DNA from: Mesorhizobium sp. WSM2240
GTDB lineage: Bacteria; Pseudomonadota; Alphaproteobacteria; Rhizobiales; Rhizobiaceae
Assembly: GCF_040438645.1 (NCBI RefSeq)
Contig: NZ_CP159253.1
Location: 434,001-498,000 of the forward strand
Reading direction: 5' to 3'
Length of the DNA stretch: 64,000 bases
Shown: positions 37,281 to 46,216 of the stretch, one piece after another
Layout of the letters: every line of letters starts with the position of its first letter
Position numbering within the stretch: the first letter of the stretch is position 1
The notes under the pieces: model-generated
What the model was told of the DNA's origin: nothing
Database searches by the model: none
The model's input: the letters and a program-made list of their open reading frames with translations, nothing else
Position numbers and translations under genes: made by a program

Positions 37281-37434
37281 GAGATCATCCCGCGTTGCAA
37301 CATGACACGAGGGCGACTCTGCAATGACCGTTATGCTGATCCACAGTCATGGACCAAACGTCGCGTTTCAAACAACTCTGGGCTACGCTCGCGGTTGAAG
37401 CCGAAGCTCGGACCAATGGAGGCAATAAGATCAG

Positions 37435-38682
37435 ATGAATGAAGGCGCGCGGAAGCGGCGCGTCGCCTTGGTCGGCACCGGCCATCGCGGCGCTGGCACG
37501 TGGGGCAGGGAACTGCTCGCCAATTGCGGCCAATGGGTCGAGTTTGTCGGTCTTTCGGACCGGAACTCCCTGCGGCTGGAGCGCGCCCGTGCGGCGATCG
37601 GCACGGCAGCGCCGGTTTTCACCGATCCTCACGCCATGCTTTCGGCGACCAAACCGGACATGCTGATCGTCTGCAGCCGCGACGACACCCATGCCGAGAT
37701 GATTGTAGCGGCGCTCGAAGCAGGCGTGGACGTGCTGACCGAAAAGCCCATGACCACGACGGCGGAGATGTGCCGGGCCATTCTGGAGGCCGAGAGGCGC
37801 ACGGGTCGACGCGTCGATGTGGGCTTCAACTATCGCTTCTCGCCAACCGCGAGGGCCATCAAGGAAGTCCTGCTGTCCGGCGCAATCGGCGAAGTCGTAT
37901 CGGTCGATTTCCATTGGTATCTCGATGTCCAGCACGGCGCCGATTATTTCCGCCGCTGGCACGCCTTTCTCGCCCACTCCGGCAGCCTCTTCGTCCACAA
38001 GGCCACCCACCATTTCGACCTCCTGAACTGGTATCTGGCGTCCGACCCGCAGGAGGTCTTCGCCCGCGGTGCGCTTCGCTATTACGGGCGCGCCGGCCCG
38101 TTCCGCGGCCCCCGCTGCAAGATTTGCCCGCACGCCTCCATCTGCGACTTGCATATCGACATCGGCCGCGACCCCTGGCTCGACATGCTCTACGAAGACC
38201 CGTCGCGCGAGGACGGCTATTTCCGCGACGCCTGCGTTTTCCGCGAGGAGATCGACATCTTCGACACGATGAGTGCGGCTATCCTCTATGAAAGCGGCGT
38301 CCAGGTTTCGTACTCGCTCAACACTTTCATGCCGATCGAAGGCCATCATCTCGCCTTCAACGGCACGAAAGGCCGCGTCGAGGTCCGCCAGTATGAGCGC
38401 CAGGCATGGGAGACGCCCGACGAGGATGAGATTTTCGTGATGCGCAATTTCGGCCAAGCGGAGCGCATCCGCATTCCCCACCAGGCCGGTGGGCATTTCG
38501 GCGGGGACCTCGCGCTGCAAAAGATGCTGTTCGAACCGGGAGCGGCCGATCCGCTCGGGCAGCGGGCGGGCGGGCGGGCCGGCGCTATCTCGGTCCTCAC
38601 CGGCATCGCCGCCGTCGAGAGCGCCCGCACCGGTCGCCCCGTGCCGGTGAAGCCGCTGCTGGAAGGCGGGGGCCAAGCCTGA
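37435..38682 (+). CDS. Gfo/Idh/MocA family oxidoreductase with a Cys-rich insertion
   Basis: NAD(P)-dependent sugar oxidoreductase of 415 residues. Rossmann motif VALVGTGHRGAGTWGREL near the start; EKP motif in VLTEKPMTTT (the Lys is catalytic); the substrate helix GSLFVHKATHHFDLLNWYL carries the His pair. The middle has Cys228-x2-Cys231-x5-Cys237 (RCKICPHASIC), an insertion seen in a subgroup of the family and possibly binding metal or stabilising a loop. It stands alone upstream of the ABC operon (183-bp gap containing an operator) and GGAGG precedes ATG 37435. One of five paralogous-type enzymes in this region. Confidence 0.88.
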   Translation: MNEGARKRRVALVGTGHRGAGTWGRELLANCGQWVEFVGLSDRNSLRLERARAAIGTAAPVFTDPHAMLSATKPDMLIVCSRDDTHAEMIVAALEAGVDVLTEKPMTTTAEMCRAILEAERRTGRRVDVGFNYRFSPTARAIKEVLLSGAIGEVVSVDFHWYLDVQHGADYFRRWHAFLAHSGSLFVHKATHHFDLLNWYLASDPQEVFARGALRYYGRAGPFRGPRCKICPHASICDLHIDIGRDPWLDMLYEDPSREDGYFRDACVFREEIDIFDTMSAAILYESGVQVSYSLNTFMPIEGHHLAFNGTKGRVEVRQYERQAWETPDEDEIFVMRNFGQAERIRIPHQAGGHFGGDLALQKMLFEPGAADPLGQRAGGRAGAISVLTGIAAVESARTGRPVPVKPLLEGGGQA

Positions 38683-38757
38683 TCTTGCAGTGGAACCGGC
38701 GGACAGCTACGCCGGTCTCGGTAGTCGCCGCGGTCGCGCAATGCCGGACGGGCCATG

Positions 38758-38786
38758 TTGCAGCCAAGTAACCATTGAGTTACTAT
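38758..38786 (+). promoter_or_regulatory. promoter of the first sugar ABC operon with embedded operator
   Basis: TTGCAG (38758-38763), 17-bp spacer, TACTAT (38781-38786). The inverted repeat AGTAAC-CATTGA-GTTACT (38767-38784) fills the spacer and the start of the -10 hexamer, so a bound repressor would block RNA polymerase. The same GTAACC-N4-AGTTAC pattern recurs at 46126. Confidence 0.6.
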
Positions 38787-38865
38787 CGACCTATGCGGAG
38801 GCTCCGCTGTCAGGCGGCATCCGTGACCAAGGGCGACGGCCCGAACGCTCAGGGAGGAGCAGCAC

Positions 38866-40155
38866 ATGAACAACCGCATTTCTCGGCGGGACTTCGGCCG
38901 CCTCACGGCCGCCGGCGCATCGCTTGCAGTTCTCGGTGGAACGATGACTCCGGCGCAGGCCGAAACCCGGCTTCGCCTCATCTGGTGGGGCAATCCGGAC
39001 CGCGACCGCCGCACCAACGAAGTCGTCGACCTCTACCAAAAGAAGAATGCCGACGTGACCATCGCTCCCGAAAATTATCAGTGGGGCGATTATTGGCAAA
39101 AGCTCGCCACACAGGCGGCGGGAGGCAGCCTGCCCGACGTCATCCAGATGGATTACCGGTTCATCTTCGAATATGCGCGGCGCGGCCAGCTCGCCGAACT
39201 CGATCCATTCATCGGCAATGGTCTGGATCTCGCCGATTTCGACAAGAACCAGCTCGAGTCCGGCAAGGTCGACGGCAAGCTCTACGGCATCTCAATGGGC
39301 GCCAATTCCATGGCGATCGTCTACAACAAGACCAAGCTCGACGAACTCGGCGTCACCCTGCCCGACCCGATCACGTGGACCTATGACGACCTGCTGGCGA
39401 TAGGCAAGGACGTCAAGGACAAGCTTCCCAAGGATCTCTATTTCATCGCCAATCGCGGCATGGAGGAGCCTTGGTTCGAGACCTGGGTGCGCCAGCGTGG
39501 CAAGGCGCTCTACACCGATGACGGCCAGCTCGGCTTCGATCTGGAAGACCTGACGGAGTTCTGGGCGCTCTGGTACCAGATGCAGCAGGACGGGCTGACG
39601 CCGCCGCCGGACGTGCAGGCGCTCGACGTCGAATCGATCGAGACACAGATGATCGCCACCGGACATTCGGTCGTAGACTTCTGCCATTCGAACCAGTTGG
39701 TCGCCGTGCAGAAGCTGATGAAGGACAAGGCCGCCCTTACCATGCTTCCGAACCAGAAGGGCGGGCAGCCGGGGCAATACATGAAGCCGTCGATGCTGCT
39801 CTCCATGGCCGCGTCGTCGGCCGCCCAGGACCAGGCGGCGAAGCTCGTCAATTTCTTCATCACCGATCCCGAGGCCAACGACATCCTGCAGATCGAGCGC
39901 GGCGTTTCCGGCGACGCCAGCATACGCGAGCGCCTGGTCTCCAATCTTGGTGAGACGGAAACCGCGATCATCGACTATCTGAACGTGGTCGCCAAATCGG
40001 TAGGACCGCTGCCGCCGCCGCCGCCCAAGAATGCCGGCGAGGTCGACCGGGCCATGCGACCGGGTTGGGAAGCTGTAGCTTTCGGTCAGCTCAGCGTTGA
40101 GGAAGGCGCCAAGCGGTTCTACGAAAAAGCCAAGGACACGCTGGCGCGAAGCTGA
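38866..40155 (+). CDS. sugar ABC transporter substrate-binding protein (family 1, Tat-type signal)
   Basis: Periplasmic sugar- or oligosaccharide-binding protein of 429 residues. The signal has a twin-arginine motif (SRRDFGRLTAAGASLAVLGG) and likely cleavage after AQA at residue 32. The mature part starts LRLIWWGNPDRDRRTNEVVD, has SLPDVIQMDYRFIFEYARRG and NKTKLDELGVTLPDPITWTYD, as in UgpB/MalE-like proteins. First gene of an operon with two permeases, two oxidoreductases and an ATPase. Confidence 0.9.
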   Translation: MNNRISRRDFGRLTAAGASLAVLGGTMTPAQAETRLRLIWWGNPDRDRRTNEVVDLYQKKNADVTIAPENYQWGDYWQKLATQAAGGSLPDVIQMDYRFIFEYARRGQLAELDPFIGNGLDLADFDKNQLESGKVDGKLYGISMGANSMAIVYNKTKLDELGVTLPDPITWTYDDLLAIGKDVKDKLPKDLYFIANRGMEEPWFETWVRQRGKALYTDDGQLGFDLEDLTEFWALWYQMQQDGLTPPPDVQALDVESIETQMIATGHSVVDFCHSNQLVAVQKLMKDKAALTMLPNQKGGQPGQYMKPSMLLSMAASSAAQDQAAKLVNFFITDPEANDILQIERGVSGDASIRERLVSNLGETETAIIDYLNVVAKSVGPLPPPPPKNAGEVDRAMRPGWEAVAFGQLSVEEGAKRFYEKAKDTLARS

Positions 40156-40172
40156 CCCGTCGGAGCAGCCCG

Positions 40173-41129
40173 GTGGCATCAACCGCAATCGGAGAAGGGC
40201 GACGCGCCGTCGCGCCGCCCGCGTTGCGCGATCGCATCGTCCGCTCGTTCCAGCGCAACGCCGCCGGATACCTGTTCCTGACGCCTTGGCTGATCGGCTT
40301 CTTCGGCCTGACGCTCGGTCCGACAATCGCGTCGCTCTATCTCTCCTTCACCGACTACGATCTCCTGACCGCGCCGCGCTGGGCCGGGCTGAAGAACTAT
40401 TCCTATGCCCTCTTCAGCGACTCCCGTCTGCGGACGGCTCTATCCGTCACCTTCACCTACGTCGTGTGGTCGGTGCCGCTGAAGCTTGCCGCAGCCCTTG
40501 CGCTCGCTATGGCGCTCGACCGAAGCGTAAGGGGCGTTTCCTTCTACCGCGCCGTTTTTTACCTGCCCTCTCTGCTCGGCGCGTCGGTTGCGGTGGCCGT
40601 TCTGTGGCGGCAGATTTTCGGGCAGGCGGGCCTGGTCAACCAGCTTCTGGCGCTGACCGGATTCATCGGCCCGTCCTGGGTGACGCATCCGAATTACGCG
40701 CTGTCGACACTTGTGATGCTCGCCATCTGGCAGTTCGGTTCGCCGATGATCATTTTTCTCGCCGGCCTGCGGCAGATTCCGCAGGACCTTTATGAAGCTG
40801 CTTCCATGGACGGCGCCGGTCCGATGCGGCAGTTCTTCCGCATAACGCTGCCGCTGCTCGCGCCAGTCATTTTCTTCAATCTCGTGCTGCAAACGATCGA
40901 GGCATTCAAGGCCTTCACGCAGGCCTTCATCGTTTCGGGCGGCACCGGCGGGCCGATCGATTCGACGCTCTTCTACACGCTGTATCTCTACGAGGAAGCC
41001 TTCGCCAATTTCCGCATGGGCTATGCCTCGGCGCTCGCCTGGATACTGCTGGTCATCATCGGCATCTTCACCGCGCTGGCGTTCCTCAGCTCGCGCTACT
41101 GGGTCTATTACGAGGACGAGGGCCGCTAG
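40173..41129 (+). CDS. sugar ABC transporter permease, MalF/UgpA type
   Basis: Inner-membrane permease of 318 residues; GTG start 40173, 17 bp after the binding-protein stop. Six-helix CUT1 layout beginning AAGYLFLTPWLIGFFGL. The cytoplasmic EAA loop is LYEAASMDGAGPMRQFFRITLP. A basic N-terminal extension of about 30 residues precedes the first helix. The next permease starts immediately after its stop codon. Confidence 0.92.
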   Translation: MASTAIGEGRRAVAPPALRDRIVRSFQRNAAGYLFLTPWLIGFFGLTLGPTIASLYLSFTDYDLLTAPRWAGLKNYSYALFSDSRLRTALSVTFTYVVWSVPLKLAAALALAMALDRSVRGVSFYRAVFYLPSLLGASVAVAVLWRQIFGQAGLVNQLLALTGFIGPSWVTHPNYALSTLVMLAIWQFGSPMIIFLAGLRQIPQDLYEAASMDGAGPMRQFFRITLPLLAPVIFFNLVLQTIEAFKAFTQAFIVSGGTGGPIDSTLFYTLYLYEEAFANFRMGYASALAWILLVIIGIFTALAFLSSRYWVYYEDEGR

Positions 41130-41981
41130 ATGGCGACGGGATCGAAAGCCCCCGCATTGCGCAGGTCGCTCCTGCGGCACGGCATATTGCTTATCGCAGC
41201 CTTCGGCATGCTGTATCCGCTGCTGTGGATGATCGCCAGTTCGTTCAAGCCGGAGGAGCTGATCTTCAGCGAGCCTGGGCTGATCCCCGGCGAATGGGAC
41301 TGGGACAACTACGCCGAGGGCTGGAACGCACTCAGGGTCAGCTTCACGGAGTTCTACAAGAACTCCTTCATCATCGCGTCGCTGGCGGTGGTCGGCAACC
41401 TGTTCGCCTGCTCGTTGACCGCCTTCGCCTTCGCGCGGCTGAACTTCCGCCTGAAGTGGCTATGGTTTGCGCTGATGCTCGGCACGCTGATGCTGCCCTA
41501 TCACGTCACCCTGGTGCCTCAATACATCCTGTTCCTGAGGCTCGGCTGGGTCGACACCTTCCTGCCGCTGGTGGTTCCGCGCTTCCTCGCCGTCGACGCC
41601 TTCTTCATCTTCCTGATGGTGCAGTTCTTCCGCGGCATTCCGCGCGAGATCGACGAGGCGGCAATCATGGATGGCTGCGGGCCATGGCGCATCTACTGGC
41701 GCATCATGCTGCCGCTTTCGACGCCGGTGCTTGCCACGGCGGCCATCTTCTCCTTCATCTGGACCTATGACGACTTCCTCGCGCCGCTGATCTATCTGAA
41801 CGATATGCGCGACTATACGGTGCCGCTGGCGCTGCGCGCCTTCGTCGACGCCACCGGCGAATCCCGCTTCGGCCAGCTCTTCGCGATGTCGACTCTGTCG
41901 CTGGTGCCGGTCTTCTTCGTCTTTCTTGCCTTCCAGCGCCTCATCATCAGGGGCGTCGCGTTGGGCGCGCTGAAACGCTGA
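41130..41981 (+). CDS. sugar ABC transporter permease, MalG/UgpE type
   Basis: Second CUT1 permease, 283 residues, ATG directly adjoining the previous TAG. First helix HGILLIAAFGMLYPLLWMIAS, then SFKPEELIFSEPGLIP, typical of MalG-type proteins. EAA loop REIDEAAIMDGCGPWRIYWRIML. Confidence 0.92.
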   Translation: MATGSKAPALRRSLLRHGILLIAAFGMLYPLLWMIASSFKPEELIFSEPGLIPGEWDWDNYAEGWNALRVSFTEFYKNSFIIASLAVVGNLFACSLTAFAFARLNFRLKWLWFALMLGTLMLPYHVTLVPQYILFLRLGWVDTFLPLVVPRFLAVDAFFIFLMVQFFRGIPREIDEAAIMDGCGPWRIYWRIMLPLSTPVLATAAIFSFIWTYDDFLAPLIYLNDMRDYTVPLALRAFVDATGESRFGQLFAMSTLSLVPVFFVFLAFQRLIIRGVALGALKR

Positions 41982-42009
41982 GCTGGCTATTGAACATGAA
42001 AGGATAGTG

Positions 42010-43050
42010 ATGGGATCGCCTGGATTTGCATTCGCCGCAATCGGCCTGAATCATGGCCACATCTACGGCCAGACGGAGGTCATGATTGAAGCCGGCTGCC
42101 GGTTGAAGGCCTTTTTCGCGCCGGAGGACGATCTGGCCGCCGCTTATGCTGCGAAGTTCCCGGACGCCAGGCGCGTAGCCGACGAGCGCGCAATCCTCGA
42201 CGACCCTGAAATCCTCCTGGTGATCGGGGCCGGGATCCTTGCGGACCGGGCGCCGATGGCGGTCAGGGCCATGCGCCACGGCAAGGACGTGATGCTGGAC
42301 AAGCCGGGCGCGACGACGCTGGAGCAACTCGCCGAACTGCGCCGGACGCAAGCCGAGACCGGCCGAATCCTGTCCATTCTCTATTCCGAGCACTACACCC
42401 AGCCGGCTACGGTCGCTGCCGGCGAAATGGTCAGGGCCGGTGCTATCGGTCGCGTGCTGCAGACGATCGGTCTCGGTCCCCACCGCATCGGCAACTACCA
42501 GCGTCCCGACTGGTTCTGGAAACGCGAGCGCACAGGCGGCATTCTCACCGATATCGGCTCGCACCAGGTCGAGCAGTTCCTGTTCTTCACCGGCAGCGAC
42601 CGGGCCGAAATCGTCGCCAGCCAGGTCGCCAATTTCGATCACCCTGACACACCCGAATTCGAGGATTTCGGCGACATAGTGCTGCGCTCCGACCACGCCG
42701 CCGGCTATATCCGCGTCGACTGGTTCACCGCCGGCGGCCTGCCCACCTGGGGCGACGGGCGGCTGTTCATTCTCGGCACCGAAGGGACGATTGAGCTCCG
42801 CAAATATATCGACATCGCCGGCAGGCCAGGCGGCGATCATCTGTTCCTCGTCGATCACACGGGCACGCGCCACATTGACTGCTCTCGGACAAAGATCACC
42901 TATGGCGAGCAGCTGCGTGACGATGTGCTGAACCGGACCGAGACGGCGATGCCGCAAGAACATTGCTTTCTCGCCACGGAACTCGCTCTGACGGCGCAGG
43001 CCAAAGCCGCCCGCATCGGCGGCAGCAGGCCTCCGGAGAAAACGGCATGA
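42010..43050 (+). CDS. Gfo/Idh/MocA family oxidoreductase
   Basis: 346-residue NAD(P)-dependent oxidoreductase. The Rossmann start is atypical, FAAIGLNHGHIYGQTEVM, with His/Asn in place of the usual G-x-G-x-x-G; the EKP motif appears as DKP in VMLDKPGATT, still keeping the catalytic Lys. GGILTDIGSHQVEQFLFF supplies the substrate-binding His. ATG 42010 is preferred to GTG 42007 from AAAGGA spacing. It lies between the permeases and another oxidoreductase, whose ATG overlaps its stop, so the enzymes are produced with the importer and probably act on the imported sugar. Confidence 0.87.
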   Translation: MGSPGFAFAAIGLNHGHIYGQTEVMIEAGCRLKAFFAPEDDLAAAYAAKFPDARRVADERAILDDPEILLVIGAGILADRAPMAVRAMRHGKDVMLDKPGATTLEQLAELRRTQAETGRILSILYSEHYTQPATVAAGEMVRAGAIGRVLQTIGLGPHRIGNYQRPDWFWKRERTGGILTDIGSHQVEQFLFFTGSDRAEIVASQVANFDHPDTPEFEDFGDIVLRSDHAAGYIRVDWFTAGGLPTWGDGRLFILGTEGTIELRKYIDIAGRPGGDHLFLVDHTGTRHIDCSRTKITYGEQLRDDVLNRTETAMPQEHCFLATELALTAQAKAARIGGSRPPEKTA

Positions 43051-44129
43051 GCAGGCGTCTGAAGGTCGGCGTGGTCGGCTGCGGCGTCGGCGTCGGCCAC
43101 ATCAAGGGCTACCAGGAACTGCCAGACCTCTATTCGGTCGAGGCGCTCTGCGACATCGATGCGGGACGGGCGGCGACGATTGCCGGCGAGCATGGAGTGC
43201 GAGTGTCCGTTGGGAATTTCGATGCGTTCCTTGAACACGACCTGGACATCGTCGACATCTGCACTCCGTCGGCGCTGCACTTCGAGCAAGCCCGCAAGGC
43301 GCTGCTGGCCGGCCGTCACGTGGTGGTGGAGAAACCCTTCGCCAGTTCGCTCGCCGAAGCTGATGCGCTGGCCGAGATCGAGGGACAGAGCGGCAGAAGG
43401 GTCTGCCCGGTGTTCCAGTACCGCTTCTCCGACGGCATTGCGCAATTGCTCCACCTGCGCGAGCGGGGCTTCGTCGGCAAGGCCTATGCCGCGACCGTGG
43501 AGACGCACTGGCGACGCCTGCCGGCCTATTACGACAATCCATGGCGCGGCCGCTGGGCGACCGAGCTAGGCGGCTGCCTGGTCACGCACGCTATCCATAA
43601 CCACGATATTCTGACGCATGTGCTTGGTCCGGCTCGTAGCGTCTTCGCCCGCACCTCGACGCGGGTGAATCCGATCGAGACAGAGGATTGCGCGGCTGCC
43701 GTGCTTGAGATGGCGGATGGCTCGCTTGCCACTTTGTCAGTCACGCTCGGCGCGGAGGAGGACATGTCGCGGCTGCGCTTTTGCTTCGATGGCCTGACGG
43801 CAGAGAGCAATCGCAGCCCGTACAATCCCGGCACTGCGCCGTGGCGCTTCATCGCTGCCGATCCAGAACGCCAGCGAGCCATCGATGCGGCGGTCGCGGA
43901 GGTCGAGCCTCAGCCCGAGCGCTATGCCGGCCAGTTCCTGCGGCTGCACCGCGCGCTCACCGAAGGTGGTGCACTGCCAGTCTCAATCGCGGATGCGCGG
44001 CCTTCGCTGGAACTCATTACCGCCGCCTATCACTCGGCGCGCACGGGCGAGGCGGTACGCCTGCCGATCGGACGGGATCATCCGCTTTATGCCGGCTGGC
44101 TCCCCCGGCCGGACAGGGAGGTGGCGTAA
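43047..44129 (+). CDS. Gfo/Idh/MocA family oxidoreductase
   Basis: 360-residue enzyme with standard motifs: [19 protein letters not shown] (cofactor), [10 protein letters not shown] (catalytic Lys) and [19 protein letters not shown] (substrate helix). ATG 43047 overlaps the stop of the preceding oxidoreductase gene (ATGA), and its stop overlaps the ATPase start by one base, showing tight coupling. Two adjacent Gfo/Idh/MocA enzymes in one importer operon suggest an oxidation and a later reduction, or two related substrates. Confidence 0.88.
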   Translation: MSRRLKVGVVGCGVGVGHIKGYQELPDLYSVEALCDIDAGRAATIAGEHGVRVSVGNFDAFLEHDLDIVDICTPSALHFEQARKALLAGRHVVVEKPFASSLAEADALAEIEGQSGRRVCPVFQYRFSDGIAQLLHLRERGFVGKAYAATVETHWRRLPAYYDNPWRGRWATELGGCLVTHAIHNHDILTHVLGPARSVFARTSTRVNPIETEDCAAAVLEMADGSLATLSVTLGAEEDMSRLRFCFDGLTAESNRSPYNPGTAPWRFIAADPERQRAIDAAVAEVEPQPERYAGQFLRLHRALTEGGALPVSIADARPSLELITAAYHSARTGEAVRLPIGRDHPLYAGWLPRPDREVA

Positions 44130-45280
44130 TGGCAAGCCTGGAACTGCGCAACGTCGTCAAGCGGTTCGGCTCGGTGGAAGTCATCCACGGGGTCGACCTG
44201 ACGATTGAGGATGGCGAGTTCGTGGTCTTTGTCGGCCCATCCGGCTGCGGGAAATCGACACTGCTCAGGATGATCGCGGGGCTGGAGGGGATATCCGCGG
44301 GCGAAGTCTACATCGATGGCCAACTGGTCAACGACATTGCCGCCGCCAAACGCGGCCTCGCCATGGTCTTCCAGTCCTACGCGCTCTATCCGCATATGAC
44401 GGTGCGCAAGAACCTCTCCTTCGGCCTCGAGACCATGGGCGCCTCGCGCGAGGAGACGAAAAAGCGGGTGGCCGAGGCCGCCGAAATTCTCCAGATCGAC
44501 GCGCTTCTCGACCGCAGGCCGGGACAGCTCTCCGGCGGGCAGCGCCAACGCGTCGCCATCGGCCGCGCCATCGTCCGTGAGCCGCGGATTTTCCTATTCG
44601 ACGAGCCGCTCTCGAATCTCGACGCCGAACTTCGGGTGCAGATGCGGGTGGAGATCAATAAGCTGCACCGCAGGCTCGGGACGACGATGATCTTCGTCAC
44701 CCACGACCAGGTCGAGGCGATGACGCTAGCCGACCGCATCGTCGTGCTGCGCGCCGGCGTGATCGAGCAGGTCGGCACGCCGCTCGACCTCTATAACCAC
44801 CCCGCCAATCTGTTCGTGGCCGGCTTCATCGGATCGCCGCGCATGAATTTCCTTGCCGCGGAGATGATTGCCGGCGAGGGCGGCGAGACACGCATCCGGG
44901 GGCGGTCCGGCCTCGATCTGACCTTCCCGGCAGCGGGTGCTCGCCGGCCGGATCGAGAAAAGGTCACCTTCGGTGTCCGGCCGGAGCATCTCAGGATCAT
45001 CGATCCGGCTGGCGCCATGCTCACCGGCGAGGTGCAGATCGCGGAGCATCTCGGCGGCGAGACCTTTCTCTACATCGCGCTGCTCTCGGGAGAAACAATT
45101 GTCGTCGAGATCAAGGGCCAGGCCGCCGTCCGGTCCGGCGAGCGGGTGGGTATAGAATTGGATGAGGCCGCCTGCCACGTCTTCGGCGGCGACGGGCTCG
45201 TGATCAGCCGCGACGCCGGTGAGATCCCTGGCGGGGCTCCCCGCATCGAACAGGCGCCGGCCGAGGCCGCGCGGATATGA
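44129..45280 (+). CDS. sugar ABC transporter ATPase, UgpC/MalK type
   Basis: 383-residue CUT1 ATPase. Walker A GPSGCGKS at 36-43, [17 protein letters not shown] (Q-loop), [16 protein letters not shown] signature, [25 protein letters not shown]. The C-terminal TOBE domain begins [10 protein letters not shown]. Completes the importer with the two permeases and the Tat-type binding protein. ATG 44129 shares one base with the previous TAA. Confidence 0.93.
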   Translation: MASLELRNVVKRFGSVEVIHGVDLTIEDGEFVVFVGPSGCGKSTLLRMIAGLEGISAGEVYIDGQLVNDIAAAKRGLAMVFQSYALYPHMTVRKNLSFGLETMGASREETKKRVAEAAEILQIDALLDRRPGQLSGGQRQRVAIGRAIVREPRIFLFDEPLSNLDAELRVQMRVEINKLHRRLGTTMIFVTHDQVEAMTLADRIVVLRAGVIEQVGTPLDLYNHPANLFVAGFIGSPRMNFLAAEMIAGEGGETRIRGRSGLDLTFPAAGARRPDREKVTFGVRPEHLRIIDPAGAMLTGEVQIAEHLGGETFLYIALLSGETIVVEIKGQAAVRSGERVGIELDEAACHVFGGDGLVISRDAGEIPGGAPRIEQAPAEAARI

Positions 45281-45367
45281 ACCCGGATACCGACCGGCTG
45301 AGCCGGCTCATTGACGAAACCCCAACTTTGCGGGCTCATGGTGGCGGGTAATCAGGCGGGGCGGGGC

Positions 45368-46081
45368 ATGACGCAGACGGACGAAGCGGCGACCGCCGCC
45401 GGTACGGCCATACCAGCCGCTGATGAAAAGCTGGCAAAGAACAGACGCGGTTCAAGCACTGCAGGTGCTACGCGCGATCCGGAGCGCACTCGCGCAGCGA
45501 TCCTCGATGCAGCCGTCCGCGAATTTGCGACCGAAGGTTTTGGCGGCGCCCGTGTCGATGCAATCGCGGCGCGGGCGAAGATCAACAAACGGATGCTCTA
45601 TCACTATTTCGGCAACAAGGAGGACCTCTACCTCGCCGTACTGGAGGAGACCTACCGGGGCATCCGCGTTGCTGAACGCAAGCTGCACCTGGAGGATTTG
45701 CCGCCGGACGAAGGCATGCGGCGGCTGGTGACCTTCACTTGGGAGTATTTCCTGAAGAATCCGGAGTTCCTGTCGCTGCTCAATACCGAAAACATGATGC
45801 GGGCACGCCACCTGAAACGTTCGAAGCGCATCCAGGATCTTCATTCGCCGCTGATCGGGCTGATTGACAGACTGCTGGCGCGCGGAGCGCGCGAAGGGCT
45901 GTTCCGCTCCGGCGTCGATCCGGTCCAGCTTTACGTCACGATCGCCTCGCTCGGTTTCTTCTACCTGTCGAACCGCTGGACGTTGTCGACCATCTTCGGC
46001 CGCGATCTTAACGCGGATGCCGCCCTAAAGGAGCGCGGCGCTCATATCGTCGACGTCGTGCTCGGTTACCTGAAACCCTGA
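45368..46081 (+). CDS. TetR/AcrR family regulator of the sugar operons (probable)
   Basis: 237-residue regulator. A charged, low-complexity N-terminal stretch of about 38 residues precedes the helix-turn-helix (about 58-82: FGGARVDAIAARAKINKRMLYHYF). The C-terminal domain resembles RutR/TetR_C proteins of catabolic clusters (LLNTENMMRARHLKRS). ATG 45368 has GGCGGGGCGGGG upstream; ATG 45341 and an in-frame start at 45311 are alternatives. It follows the ATPase by 87 bp on the same strand. Its likely operators are the two GTAACC-N4-AGTTAC repeats at 38768 and 46126, which flank the operon that contains it. Confidence 0.85.
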   Translation: MTQTDEAATAAGTAIPAADEKLAKNRRGSSTAGATRDPERTRAAILDAAVREFATEGFGGARVDAIAARAKINKRMLYHYFGNKEDLYLAVLEETYRGIRVAERKLHLEDLPPDEGMRRLVTFTWEYFLKNPEFLSLLNTENMMRARHLKRSKRIQDLHSPLIGLIDRLLARGAREGLFRSGVDPVQLYVTIASLGFFYLSNRWTLSTIFGRDLNADAALKERGAHIVDVVLGYLKP

Positions 46082-46125
46082 TTGGAAAGGACCCCTTGAC
46101 CAGGGTGGATTTCCGAGTCAATCTT

Positions 46126-46141
46126 GTAACCGGATAGTTAC
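46126..46141. promoter_or_regulatory. inverted-repeat operator, second copy
   Basis: GTAAC-CGGATA-GTTAC, sharing GTAACC-N4-AGTTAC with the copy at 38768. It lies 75 bp before the oxidoreductase gene at 46217 and 24 bp after a TTGACC hexamer (46096-46101), so it would cover the transcription start of the 46217-52631 operon. Confidence 0.6.
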
Positions 46142-46216
46142 TTGAAGCCAGGCCGAACTGGCCGGGTGGTATCAGCAGGTGTTTCACGGACGCCTGGCGC
46201 GAGGGAGGCGCGAAGA

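Noticed and set aside
46142..46216. Starting the fourth oxidoreductase at 46142
   Set aside because: The extra 25 codons lie next to the operator, match no family sequence, and the ATG at 46217 has a strong GAGGGAGG ribosome site.
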